This document shows, piece after piece, positions 47,059 through 56,106 of a stretch of 64,000 bases of DNA (position 1 is the first letter of the stretch; every line of letters begins with the position of its first letter). Below the pieces are notes generated by a model, which had not been told where the DNA came from, did no database searches, and was given only the letters and a program-made list of their open reading frames with translations. Source of the stretch: Streptococcus porcinus (GTDB taxonomy: Bacteria > Bacillota > Bacilli > Lactobacillales > Streptococcaceae); the NCBI RefSeq assembly GCF_900475415.1, contig NZ_LS483388.1, positions 1,846,001 to 1,910,000 of the forward strand, read 5' to 3'. The translations under genes were made by a program, and so were the position numbers.

Positions 47059-47499
47059 TTAATCTTGATTCAATATAATATTCCGATAGTCTATTTTGAG
47101 GCATCTATTCATGACAATATCTTGGTGCCCACTAGCCCTTAAGAGCTTCTCAGCTTCCTGACTTTGGAGGCCTAATTGTGCCCAAAAAACCTTTGCATCC
47201 GTTTCGATAAAATCCTCTGCAACTTGTGGCAAAGCTTCGCTACGCCTAAAAACATCAACAATATCAATAGATATGGGAATGTCTTGTAAGCTTGCATAAA
47301 CTTTTTGTCCTAAAACGGTTTGACCAGCCAGTTTAGGGTTGACGGGGATTATCTGATAATCCATTGCCTGCAAAAACTTAGCAACACCATAAGCAGCCGT
47401 TTCAGGTCGATCTGAAAGTCCAACAACAGCAATTGTTTTAGCCTGGCTAAGGTAGGTTTTGAGTGTTTCTTCTGGCGGATTTTGAAAGGTATAAGTCAT
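47059..47499 (-). CDS. CoA-binding domain protein (YccU-like)
   Basis: A 146-residue Rossmann-fold protein: KTIAVVGLSDRPETAAYGVAKFL, IPVNPKLAG, IDIVDVFRRSEALPQV and VMNRCLKIDY match the CoA-binding (YccU) family. Function unknown. ATG 47499 follows GAGG; earlier in-frame codons (47541) lack a good site. Precedes perR on the same strand with a 36-base gap. Confidence 0.88.
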   Translation of the reverse strand: MTYTFQNPPEETLKTYLSQAKTIAVVGLSDRPETAAYGVAKFLQAMDYQIIPVNPKLAGQTVLGQKVYASLQDIPISIDIVDVFRRSEALPQVAEDFIETDAKVFWAQLGLQSQEAEKLLRASGHQDIVMNRCLKIDYRNIILNQD

Positions 47500-47621
47500 T
47501 GATTTCCTCATTTTCCTATCATAAGTGACCTTTACAATCACTGTCAGTACAATTTCCCTTTCATTATAACATAAAAATATTAGATCGCTAAAAAAACTTT
47601 AACCCCTAGACTCTTCAAGGC

Positions 47622-50267
47622 TTATTTGGCTTCATACCATGATTGGCCTGAATTCTCGTCCGCACGTAAGGGTACCGCCAAGTCAACAGCATCTTCCATT
47701 ATTTCCTTGACCAGTTGCCGAACAGTAACTAATTCTTGATTAGGTACCTCAAGGACAATTTCATCATGCACTTGAAGTAACATTTTAGCCTTAAACGCTC
47801 TGTCGGCTAGGGCTTTATCTAGGTTAATCATGGCTATTTTAAGAATATCAGCTGCGCTCCCTTGAATAGGTGAGTTAATGGCTGTTCGCTCCGCAAAAGA
47901 TCTTACGTTGAAATTACGAGAATTGATATCCGGTAATTCACGACGACGCTTAAAGAGTGTTTCAACATAACCCTTGTCCTTAGCCTCTCGAACCACAGAA
48001 TCCATATATGCCTTAATACCTGGGTAACGTTCAAAGTAGGTGTCAATATAGTCACGCGCTTTTTTACGACTAATCCCCAAATTGTTTGAAAGCCCAAAAT
48101 CAGAGATACCATAAACGATACCAAAATTAACAGCCTTGGCATTACGACGATCATTTGGAGTAACATCTGTTTCTTTCTCAATACCGAAAACACGCATAGC
48201 CGTCGCTGTATGAATATCAGCATTGTTATTAAAAGCAGCAATCAAATGTTCATCACCTGATATATGCGCCAAGACACGTAATTCAATTTGTGAATAATCA
48301 GAACTTAAGAGAACCGAATCATCACTAGATGGGGTAAAGGCTTTACGGATTAGACGCCCCTGTTCCATTCGAATTGGAATATTCTGTAGGTTGGGGTCAG
48401 TACTTGATAAGCGGCCTGTTTGCGTCAAATCTTGGACATATCGCGTATGGATTTTGCCATCTTCCATAATATAGTCTTGTAAACCAATCAAATAGGTTGA
48501 TTGCAATTTTGTAATTTGTCGGTAATCAAGTATCTTAGCAACAATTGGTGCAATCGGAGCTAATCGTTCCAAAACATCAACAGCTGTTGAATAACCCGTT
48601 TTAGTTTTCTTAGTCATTGTTAAAGGTAACTGCATTTTCTCAAAAAGGATACTACCTAATTGTTTTGGTGAATTAATATTAAACTCTTCACCTGCTAAGT
48701 CATAAATTTCTTGTGTCAAAGCGTCAATAACATTCCTATTTTGCTCGGCCATTTCCATAAGAGTCTGTTTATTGACTTTTATACCAGCAATTTCCATCTT
48801 AGCTAGAACATTCGCTAATGGCAACTCAATCTTGTAATAGAGGTCACTTTGTCCGTTATCCGCCAGTTTTTCCAGCATAACTGGCTTACTAGCCGCAAGA
48901 ACAGCCACCTTACGAGCTAAATGGGAAAAAAGAAGATCTTTAGCTGGAAAAGCACGTTTAACACCTTTCCCATAGATAGCCTCATCGGACTCTAAACTGA
49001 TACTAGTATGTAACCTAGCAATAGTAGCTAATTCATTATCATCAACATTCGATAAAAGGTAGTTGGCGAGACGTGCATCAAAAGCAGCCTCGGGAATCTC
49101 TATTCCCAGATGATTTAAAAGAACTTTTGCCCTCTTGAAATCATAGGTAAAAATTGGTTTCTCTAAAACTTTTGTAAACAATGGCTGACGCAACAATTCA
49201 GGATTCTGACTGACATAAATAGCCTCTTGATTCCCCCAAGCAAAAGCAGTTATAGCTTCGCGGTGATAATTATCTTTTAGGATTTCAAAGTAGAAAAAAC
49301 TATCTTCAGCAAACATCTCGTCCGTCACATTATCAATGACTTCCTGATAGTTCATTTCAATAACTGAAGAACTTGGTAATTGCGTTTTTAAAGCTGTCCG
49401 CAATTGCACAAAGCCCATCTCATCGTAAAATGCAGCTAAAGCATCAACGTTTGGTCCCTGATAAATCAAATCTTCTAAACCGATAGTTATCGGTGCATCT
49501 GTATTGATTGTTGCAAGGGTTTTAGATAAAAAGGCCTGTTCCTTGTCATTAATCAAGTTTTCTTTCATTTTAGAAGCCTTAAAATGATCAATATTAGCAT
49601 AGATACCTTCTAAACTACCATATTCATGTAGTAACTTGAGGCCTGTTTTTTCTCCAATTTTAGTGACCCCAGGGATATTATCAGATTTATCACCCATCAA
49701 TGCTTTTAAATCAATAAATTGCTCAGGAGTCAGTCCCATTTTCTCCTTGAGATAAGCTGGCGTGAATTCTTCAAATTCTGCCACTCCTTTTTTTGAGATT
49801 TCAACAACAGTATTAGCATCAGTTAGTTGAATCAAGTCTTTGTCACCACTAACAATGGTGACATCAAATGGCACTTCTGTCCGCTCTGCCATTTTATCAA
49901 GAGTTCCGATAATATCATCAGCTTCGTAGTTAGCCAGGTCATAGAAAGGGACGCCAAGAGCTGTTAACATCTCACGGATATAAGGGAACTGCTCGCGAAA
50001 TTCATCTGGCGTTTTAGCACGACCAGCCTTGTAATCAGCATACATCTCAGTACGAAAAGTTGTTTTACCTGCATCAAAAGCCACCAAAATATGGGTCGGC
50101 TGTACCCGCTTCATCATATGATCCAACATAAGGTGGAAGCCATAAATAGCATTGGTGTGAAGGCCAGACTGATTTCGAAAACGATCGATTTGATTGTAAA
50201 GAGCGAAAAAAGCACGAAAGGCCACTGAAGAGCCATCAATTAATAATAGTTTATTCTTGTTTTCCAT
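47622..50267 (-). CDS. polA: DNA polymerase I
   Basis: An 881-residue polymerase. N-terminal 5'-3' exonuclease (LLIDGSSVAFRAFFAL, VAFDAGKTTFRTEMYADYKAGR, DYEADD-like NYEADDIIG), a middle domain and a C-terminal polymerase (DYSQIELRVLAHISGD, RRNAKAVNFGIVYGIS, LQVHDEIVLEVP). The 3'-5' exonuclease motifs are eroded: Exo I reads FYFEILKD without the DxE pair. ATG 50267 gives the usual MENKNKLLLIDG start; the frame is open to 50342 across the opuA terminator. Confidence 0.97.
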   Translation of the reverse strand: MENKNKLLLIDGSSVAFRAFFALYNQIDRFRNQSGLHTNAIYGFHLMLDHMMKRVQPTHILVAFDAGKTTFRTEMYADYKAGRAKTPDEFREQFPYIREMLTALGVPFYDLANYEADDIIGTLDKMAERTEVPFDVTIVSGDKDLIQLTDANTVVEISKKGVAEFEEFTPAYLKEKMGLTPEQFIDLKALMGDKSDNIPGVTKIGEKTGLKLLHEYGSLEGIYANIDHFKASKMKENLINDKEQAFLSKTLATINTDAPITIGLEDLIYQGPNVDALAAFYDEMGFVQLRTALKTQLPSSSVIEMNYQEVIDNVTDEMFAEDSFFYFEILKDNYHREAITAFAWGNQEAIYVSQNPELLRQPLFTKVLEKPIFTYDFKRAKVLLNHLGIEIPEAAFDARLANYLLSNVDDNELATIARLHTSISLESDEAIYGKGVKRAFPAKDLLFSHLARKVAVLAASKPVMLEKLADNGQSDLYYKIELPLANVLAKMEIAGIKVNKQTLMEMAEQNRNVIDALTQEIYDLAGEEFNINSPKQLGSILFEKMQLPLTMTKKTKTGYSTAVDVLERLAPIAPIVAKILDYRQITKLQSTYLIGLQDYIMEDGKIHTRYVQDLTQTGRLSSTDPNLQNIPIRMEQGRLIRKAFTPSSDDSVLLSSDYSQIELRVLAHISGDEHLIAAFNNNADIHTATAMRVFGIEKETDVTPNDRRNAKAVNFGIVYGISDFGLSNNLGISRKKARDYIDTYFERYPGIKAYMDSVVREAKDKGYVETLFKRRRELPDINSRNFNVRSFAERTAINSPIQGSAADILKIAMINLDKALADRAFKAKMLLQVHDEIVLEVPNQELVTVRQLVKEIMEDAVDLAVPLRADENSGQSWYEAK

Positions 50268-50317
50268 AGCCTTATTATAACACAAGCCTAGTCTCTTTGA
50301 CCTTTTAAAGCAATCAC

Positions 50318-50355
50318 CAAAAAACCTTTGAATATGATTCAAAGGTTTTTTATGG
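50318..50355 (-). terminator. Terminator after opuA
   Basis: AAAACCTTTGAAT and ATTCAAAGGTTTTTT form a 12-bp stem around ATG, downstream of the betaine transporter operon. Confidence 0.85.
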
Positions 50356-50363
50356 CAATTCTT

Positions 50364-52091
50364 TTAGTTAATCCATTTTTTAACTTTATCTTGGTTAGCT
50401 TTAACCCATTTTTTAGCAGCATCTTCTGGTTTCATACCGTTGTTCATATCTAACATGACTGACTCCATATCTGCTATTGTCCAGTGGAATTTATCGACAA
50501 TCTTATAAAGTTTTGGCATGTCTTTTTTCAGACCTTTACGAGCAATACTATTGATATTTTCTTCTGAACCTAAAGTTTTCTTAGGATCTTTAAGGTATTT
50601 CAAATCGTATTTAGAGAACATCCAGTGTGGTGACCAGCCGGTTACAACAATTTCTTCCTTGTTTTTAATAGCTTGGTCTAGGGAAGTCGTCATGGCACCG
50701 GTTGAAGATAAGACTAACTCCCAGTCAGCCAAGTTTGGATAAGCCTTTAATGTTTTTTGTGTAGCAGTTGTAATCCCTGCACCTGGCTCAATACCGGTAA
50801 TCTTTTTCTTGGCTTGGTCCGATAAATCCTCAATACTGTTTACATTTTTCATATACTTGGGAACAACCAGACCTAATTTAGTTCCTTTCAGGTTAGGACC
50901 TAAATTATCCACTTGATTTTTATATTTTTTCATATGTTCGGCTTGTGTGACGGGCAACCAAGGGCTTACTGTAAAGTCCGCATTACCATTAGCAACGGTT
51001 TGCCACATAACAGCATTATCTAGTGGCGTCATTTCTACACGATAGCCTTCTTGTTTTAAAACTTCAGCAATAACATTAGTTGAAGCAATTTCTGAATCCC
51101 ATTGCATATAAGCAATCTTGACCTTTTCACCCTTTTCACCTGAACCTGAACTCATACTTACAATAGTTTGGCCAAGGGCTGCAATGATAAAAAATCCCAA
51201 GGCTAGCAAACCAACTATTTTATTGGTTTTGCCAGCTGCTGCTTTATCTTCTTGCTTACTGTTAATACTTTGTGTTGTACGGTCTAGAATAATCGCTAAA
51301 ATAACTAAAGCCAAACCAGAAACAAAACCAGTACCAATATCAGCATGTTGTAAGGCTGATAAGACTTCACGACCAAGACCAGGGGCACCGATCATTGATC
51401 CTGTAACAACCATAGAAAGTGCTAACATCATAGTCTGGTTAATTCCCGCCATGATGGTATTTTTAGCTAAAGGAAGTTCAACTTTTAATAATTTTTGGCG
51501 AGGGGTTGAACCAAAAGCATCTGACGCTTCTACCAACTCTGTTGAGATATTACTAATTCCTAAGTTGGTAAAACGAACAGTCGGAGGTAAGGCAAAAATA
51601 ACAGATGCGAAAACTCCCGGAACCATCCCAATACCAAAGAAAGCAACCGCCGGAATAAGGTAAACAAAGGCTGGCATGGTTTGCATAAAGTCCAAAATAG
51701 GGTTAACAATTTGTCTAACGGTAGCACTTTTAGCCATCCAAATCCCCAGTGGAATTCCTATAATGATTGAAATTAAACTGGCTACCAAGACTAAGGTGAA
51801 AGTATTAATCAAATGTTCCCATAAACCTTGATTATAGATAAAGAGCAAACCAAGAAAGGTAAAGGTTGCCAAAGGCCATTTCTTCTTAGCTAAGAAGAAA
51901 ACAGCTGCTGTTACTAGTACAATAAATAGTAAGGGATTAATAAATAAAAGTACACTTGTTATCCAATCCATTACATAACTTCCAATGGTTTGTAGAAAAT
52001 TAAACAAACCAGAAAAAGTATGAGTTAGCCATTCTGTTAATTTTTCTACCAGCTTAGCCACTGGTAATTTTGTTTCTAATATATTTCCCAA
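50364..52091 (-). CDS. opuABC: Glycine betaine ABC transporter, fused permease and substrate-binding protein
   Basis: A 575-residue fusion. Residues to about 300 are a permease with EAA-type loop (EASDAFGSTPRQKLLKVELPLAKNTI) and MLALSMVVTGSMIGAPGLG; from about 325 an OpuAC-type binding domain (VKIAYMQWDSEIASTNVIAEVL, VSPWLPVTQ, GIEPGAGI, VTGWSPHWMF). The fused type is the BusAB/OpuABC form of lactic acid bacteria. It imports glycine betaine under osmotic stress with the ATPase encoded just upstream. Confidence 0.93.
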   Translation of the reverse strand: MGNILETKLPVAKLVEKLTEWLTHTFSGLFNFLQTIGSYVMDWITSVLLFINPLLFIVLVTAAVFFLAKKKWPLATFTFLGLLFIYNQGLWEHLINTFTLVLVASLISIIIGIPLGIWMAKSATVRQIVNPILDFMQTMPAFVYLIPAVAFFGIGMVPGVFASVIFALPPTVRFTNLGISNISTELVEASDAFGSTPRQKLLKVELPLAKNTIMAGINQTMMLALSMVVTGSMIGAPGLGREVLSALQHADIGTGFVSGLALVILAIILDRTTQSINSKQEDKAAAGKTNKIVGLLALGFFIIAALGQTIVSMSSGSGEKGEKVKIAYMQWDSEIASTNVIAEVLKQEGYRVEMTPLDNAVMWQTVANGNADFTVSPWLPVTQAEHMKKYKNQVDNLGPNLKGTKLGLVVPKYMKNVNSIEDLSDQAKKKITGIEPGAGITTATQKTLKAYPNLADWELVLSSTGAMTTSLDQAIKNKEEIVVTGWSPHWMFSKYDLKYLKDPKKTLGSEENINSIARKGLKKDMPKLYKIVDKFHWTIADMESVMLDMNNGMKPEDAAKKWVKANQDKVKKWIN

Positions 52092-52106
52092 AATATTATC
52101 TCCCTC

Positions 52107-53387
52107 TTACTCAGATTGCTCTGCCATTGCCACCCCATTATTAAGGGGTTGGTCTGTGACCTCTTGCTCATTATCTACCGTTCTAATGATTGTGGTATCA
52201 TCTTCTTCTGGAATATTAGCCAAAGCTTCGATGACACGCCCACGAATGATAACACCCAAGAGGCGATTCTGATCGTCAGTAACAGCAATAGGTGCTGATG
52301 AATCATAGATTAATGGCATGATGTCTGTAATAGTAGTGTCTTTATCAACAGTTCTAACCTCACGATCAATTACTGCTTCTAGAGGTAAACCTTCTTTTCT
52401 TGCCTTGATAGCGGCGTCAGCCGTCAAAGTACCAACAAGTTGACGACGACGATTCGTTGCCATAAGCATCGAAACCTCTTCAGTATGCATGCGATTTAGA
52501 GCAACCTGCGGGCCATCAATCTCCACTGTTGTTGTAAATGGTTTAATCATAATATTTTGTGCGGTTAAAACTTTAGAGCGATCAACATCTTCTACGAATT
52601 CACGAACAAAATCATTGGCTGGATTAGTTAAAATTTCTTCTCCTGTGCCAATCTGCATAATTTGACCATCCTTCATCAAAGCAATCCTGTCACCGATACG
52701 CAGCGCTTCGTTTAAATCATGGCTGATAAAGATAATGGTTTGACCAGTTGAATCTTGTAAATCTACCAATTCATCTTGCATATCACGTCTAATTAGCGGG
52801 TCAAGTGCAGAGAAAGCTTCATCCATCAAAAGTATTTTAGGGCCATTTGCAAGTGCTCTTGCTAAGCCTACGCGCTGTTGCATACCACCTGATAACTGAT
52901 TTGGGTATTGATCTTTAAAACTAAGCAAACCTGCATTGTCAAGAGCTTTTTCAGCTCTCTCTTGGCGTTCCGCTTTTGGCACTCCCCTTAATTCTAATCC
53001 GAACTCCGTATTCTCTAAGATTGTTTTATGTGGGAAAAGAGCAAAGCTTTGAAAAACCATATTAATATCATGACGTCTGACTTCTCGGAGATTTTCTGCA
53101 TTCATTTTTGAGATATCTTTTCCTTCAAGTTCAATTGCTCCTGCAGAAGGTTCAATCAATCGATTAAGCATTCGAACTAAAGTTGATTTACCACTCCCTG
53201 ATAGCCCCATAATAACGAATATTTCGCCTTCTTTGACATCGAAGCTTGCATCATAGACCCCTACAGTTGCCCCTGTTTTCTTAAAGATTTCTGTTTTACT
53301 TTTCCCTTGCTTTATCATCTCTAAGGCAACTTTTTGCTTTTTTCCAAATATTTTTGTCAGATGCCTAACTTCTAGTATATTTCCCAT
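52107..53387 (-). CDS. opuAA: Glycine betaine ABC transporter ATPase with CBS domains
   Basis: A 426-residue ATPase: Walker [15 protein letters not shown], signature [17 protein letters not shown], Walker [14 protein letters not shown]-loop FISHDLNEA, then a tandem CBS module (about 285-400) that in OpuA senses ionic strength or c-di-AMP. First gene of the operon, with a consensus promoter about 115-145 bases upstream. Confidence 0.94.
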   Translation of the reverse strand: MGNILEVRHLTKIFGKKQKVALEMIKQGKSKTEIFKKTGATVGVYDASFDVKEGEIFVIMGLSGSGKSTLVRMLNRLIEPSAGAIELEGKDISKMNAENLREVRRHDINMVFQSFALFPHKTILENTEFGLELRGVPKAERQERAEKALDNAGLLSFKDQYPNQLSGGMQQRVGLARALANGPKILLMDEAFSALDPLIRRDMQDELVDLQDSTGQTIIFISHDLNEALRIGDRIALMKDGQIMQIGTGEEILTNPANDFVREFVEDVDRSKVLTAQNIMIKPFTTTVEIDGPQVALNRMHTEEVSMLMATNRRRQLVGTLTADAAIKARKEGLPLEAVIDREVRTVDKDTTITDIMPLIYDSSAPIAVTDDQNRLLGVIIRGRVIEALANIPEEDDTTIIRTVDNEQEVTDQPLNNGVAMAEQSE

Positions 53388-53502
53388 CGTAAACCTCTCT
53401 TATTTTTTCTTTAACAGTTTCATAATAATAATGTAGAAAACACTTTTTACTTTCTCATAATTATCAACGAAACCTTTCATATTCCAAACAGAACATATAC
53501 GA

Positions 53503-53531
53503 TAATACCATGTGTGGTCACTTATGTCAAC
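53503..53531 (-). promoter_or_regulatory. opuA operon promoter
   Basis: Consensus TTGACA (53526-53531), 17-base spacer, TATTAT (53503-53508) on the minus strand. AAGTGAC (53518-53524) in the spacer resembles a half site of the osmoregulator BusR. The leader of about 110 bases has no clear fold. A short reading frame across this region is not supported as a gene. Confidence 0.68.
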
Positions 53532-53639
53532 TCTGAACCCTTGCTGAAATGACCGAAAATCCCTTAGCAATCGCTTTCTTTCCTCTGCTACTATTGACAA
53601 ATAACCTACAAGAACGCCTTCAGAACAACAAGTGACCGC

Positions 53640-53673
53640 ATAAAAAAAGAAGTGGATTGTATTCCACAACTTT
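53640..53673 (-). terminator. Terminator after the lipid kinase gene
   Basis: Minus strand GTTGTGGA and TCCACTTC form a stem around ATACAA, flanked by A- and T-runs. Confidence 0.7.
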
Positions 53674-53674
53674 T

Positions 53675-54565
53675 TTATGATAAACAAGTATATACTTGAA
53701 GGTGACTAGGAAGGACTTTTAATGTTACAGGGAGATAGTCACCTTGGTCTCCATCAACATTTGTTTGCAATTTCTCATTTTTAACAGTAATGGTTACCTG
53801 TTTGACTTTTTCATAAGCCACAATATCATCAGTTTGATCATCTTTTGAAAGTAGTGTCGGTAACGCTTTTAAAGTTTCTAAAAGAGTTTGATCTTTAGTA
53901 AATACCAAATGTAAGAAGCCATCATCCACCTCAGCCTCTGAGGTAAAACGATCCATGCCACCAACTGAATTAGTTAATCCGACTAAAATCAAGGATCCTT
54001 TAATTTCTTTTCTTTTTTCAGGTGTTATCATCTCAAAATCATAAGTTTTATTCCCTAAAATTTCCTTCATTCCTGAAATGACATAGGCCATTGGCCCAAG
54101 AAGCGTTTTTTGTTTGTCATCCACATTATTAATGGAAGCTGGAATATTACCAATAGCCACAATGTTGGTAAAATAACTGTCATTTACTTTACCAATATCT
54201 AAAGAACGAGTCTGCTCAAAATTCAAGCGATCAATAGCTTTTTGAGGATCTAGGGGAATCTCTAAAGCCCTAGCCAAATCATTGACTGTTCCCAGTGGTA
54301 GAAATCCAAACTTTGGCACATAGCCTTGCTCAGCAATACCGTTGACTGCTTCATTAACTGTCCCATCTCCACCCATGACAAAAACACTGTCATAATGCTT
54401 TTCCGAAGCTTCTCGTGCAAAAGCTTTAGCGTCACCGATATCCTCTGTATATCGGGTGTCGACATGATCAAAATGATTTGTTAATTTATCACGTACTTCT
54501 TTTTCAAATTCCTTGGCTTGTTCGCCACCAGAAGCTGGATTAACTATTAATAATACTTTCTTCAT
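53675..54565 (-). CDS. Diacylglycerol kinase-like lipid kinase (DgkB/YegS family)
   Basis: A 296-residue protein: LLIVNPASGG at the N-terminus, nucleotide loop FVMGGDGTVNEAVNGI and PLGTVNDLARAL. Members recycle diacylglycerol from lipoteichoic acid synthesis (DgkB) or phosphorylate related lipids. Single gene with its own terminator. Confidence 0.88.
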   Translation of the reverse strand: MKKVLLIVNPASGGEQAKEFEKEVRDKLTNHFDHVDTRYTEDIGDAKAFAREASEKHYDSVFVMGGDGTVNEAVNGIAEQGYVPKFGFLPLGTVNDLARALEIPLDPQKAIDRLNFEQTRSLDIGKVNDSYFTNIVAIGNIPASINNVDDKQKTLLGPMAYVISGMKEILGNKTYDFEMITPEKRKEIKGSLILVGLTNSVGGMDRFTSEAEVDDGFLHLVFTKDQTLLETLKALPTLLSKDDQTDDIVAYEKVKQVTITVKNEKLQTNVDGDQGDYLPVTLKVLPSHLQVYTCLS

Positions 54566-54782
54566 AGACTCCCCTCATTTCTCTCCTTATTTTCTTACAT
54601 TTTAACATAAAATCCTTTTGATGGCTTAGCTCAGCTATTATTTGAATTGAGAGAAGGAGCCATACTTAGTATTCGATTATAATGAGAAGGGATACTTAAG
54701 CTTACCTTTACCAGTAGCCTTCTGTCTTTTAATCTACAATATATCTCTTCATCGTTTCAAGCTAGTAAAGAAAGAGGAAATA

Positions 54783-54818
54783 AAAAAGAAGACAAAGTAA
54801 CTTTGTCTTCATAGTAAT
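54783..54818 (-). terminator. Terminator after ulaG
   Basis: GAAGACAAAGTTACTTTGTCTTC (minus strand) folds into a 10-bp stem followed by TTTTTT. Except for a short A/T-rich part (54566-54780), nothing else is seen in this gap. Confidence 0.85.
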
Positions 54819-54841
54819 CCCACTTGCTCAATACTTTAAGG

Positions 54842-55933
54842 CTATAGCAAAGCTTTAAATTGGATATTAGAATCTTCTAAGAAGCAATCATCAAAGCCTC
54901 TTGGATGATGGTATTCGATTTTATCTTTGTCTAGTGGATAAGTATATTTTCCACCAACTTCCCATATGAAAGGATGGAAATCATACTGTAATCTTTCCTT
55001 CCGCATTTTCCAAAGTTCCAAAATTTCATCTGTTGAAGCCATAAAGTTGGACCAAATGTCATAGTGAACAGGAATGATAACTTTGGCACGGAGATTTTCT
55101 GCCATTCTTAACAAGTCCACAGAAGTCATCTTGTCCTGAATACCAAGTGGGTTTTCACCATAATTATTGAGAGCGACATCAATCGAGAAATCACGACCAT
55201 GTTTGGCAAAGTAATTTGAGAAGTGTGAATCTGCTCCATGATAAATAGTTCCACCTGGTGTTTCAAAAACGTAGTTTACAGCTTTACGAGCCATCTCTTC
55301 ATCTGTTACAGCCAAACCAGCTAATTCACCGCCTTGAGCATCTGCACCTTCGACAGGTAAGGTAACTAGACAGGTACGGTCAAAAGATTCTACAGCAGTA
55401 ACTTTCATATCTTTAATTGTAATGCTATCACCTGGTTTTACAATAATAATTCGTTCCTCAGGGACACCCCATTTTTTCCAGATTTCACCACACTCATACG
55501 GGCCAACCAATTTCACATGGGCTAATTTTGGATTATTAATAACTGCTGCAGCTGTATTGATATCAATATGATCACTATGGAAGTGAGAAACAAAGTAGTA
55601 GTCTAGTTCATTAATAGCAAAAGGATCAATAACCATAGGTTGAACACGCAAATTAGGTTGTAATTTGCGAACACCAGCCATATTAGCCATCTGATGCCCG
55701 CGAACCATATCTTTGACCTTTTTAGTCGACTTCCCTCTATTTGACCAAAGATCCATCACGATATTAGCTCCAGCTGGCGTTTTAATCCAAATACCACAAT
55801 TCCCTAACCACCACATAGAGACATTGTTTTCAGGAACTACTTCTTCTTCAATTTCTTCATTCAACCATGTTCCCCATTCTGGAAATGTGCTTAAAATCCA
55901 CGATTCACGAGTAATGTCTTGTACTTTTGCCAT
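54842..55933 (-). CDS. ulaG: L-ascorbate-6-phosphate lactonase
   Basis: A 363-residue metallo-beta-lactamase-fold enzyme: NCGIWIKTPAGANIVMD, metal motif FVSHFHSDHIDINTA, HGADSHFSN and VIIPVHYDIWSNF, the UlaG pattern over full length. It opens L-ascorbate-6-P in the anaerobic ascorbate pathway. The ascorbate PTS (ulaABC) is not in the window; the neighbouring genes form another sugar operon. A small palindrome TACTTTAAGTA (55965-55975) is in its upstream region. Confidence 0.92.
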   Translation of the reverse strand: MAKVQDITRESWILSTFPEWGTWLNEEIEEEVVPENNVSMWWLGNCGIWIKTPAGANIVMDLWSNRGKSTKKVKDMVRGHQMANMAGVRKLQPNLRVQPMVIDPFAINELDYYFVSHFHSDHIDINTAAAVINNPKLAHVKLVGPYECGEIWKKWGVPEERIIIVKPGDSITIKDMKVTAVESFDRTCLVTLPVEGADAQGGELAGLAVTDEEMARKAVNYVFETPGGTIYHGADSHFSNYFAKHGRDFSIDVALNNYGENPLGIQDKMTSVDLLRMAENLRAKVIIPVHYDIWSNFMASTDEILELWKMRKERLQYDFHPFIWEVGGKYTYPLDKDKIEYHHPRGFDDCFLEDSNIQFKALL

Positions 55934-56049
55934 TAATACTTTCCTCCGATAATAATGATTTATGTACTTTAAGTATATTACTCTCTCGAAAACTAAAAAA
56001 GACCAAGTCTCACACAGCTATGTGTTCAAAAATGGACGCTTTAAAAGGT

Positions 56050-56096
56050 GACGAAACTAAAAAATCCCCAACAGTCATTCCGTCCTTGGGAAGCGT
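56050..56096 (-). terminator. Probable terminator after the PRD regulator
   Basis: Minus strand TTCCCAAG and TTGGGGA can pair around a 14-base loop before ATTTTTTAG. Confidence 0.5.
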
Positions 56097-56106
56097 CGAG
56101 GTATGT

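Noticed and set aside
47540..47600. PerR box upstream of the CoA-binding protein gene
   Set aside because: The AT-rich stretch matches the TTANAATNATTNTAA consensus only poorly.
53400..53687. A 95-codon reading frame (minus strand) upstream of opuAA
   Set aside because: It crosses the opuA promoter and the lipid kinase terminator, has no ribosome binding site and no recognisable protein pattern.
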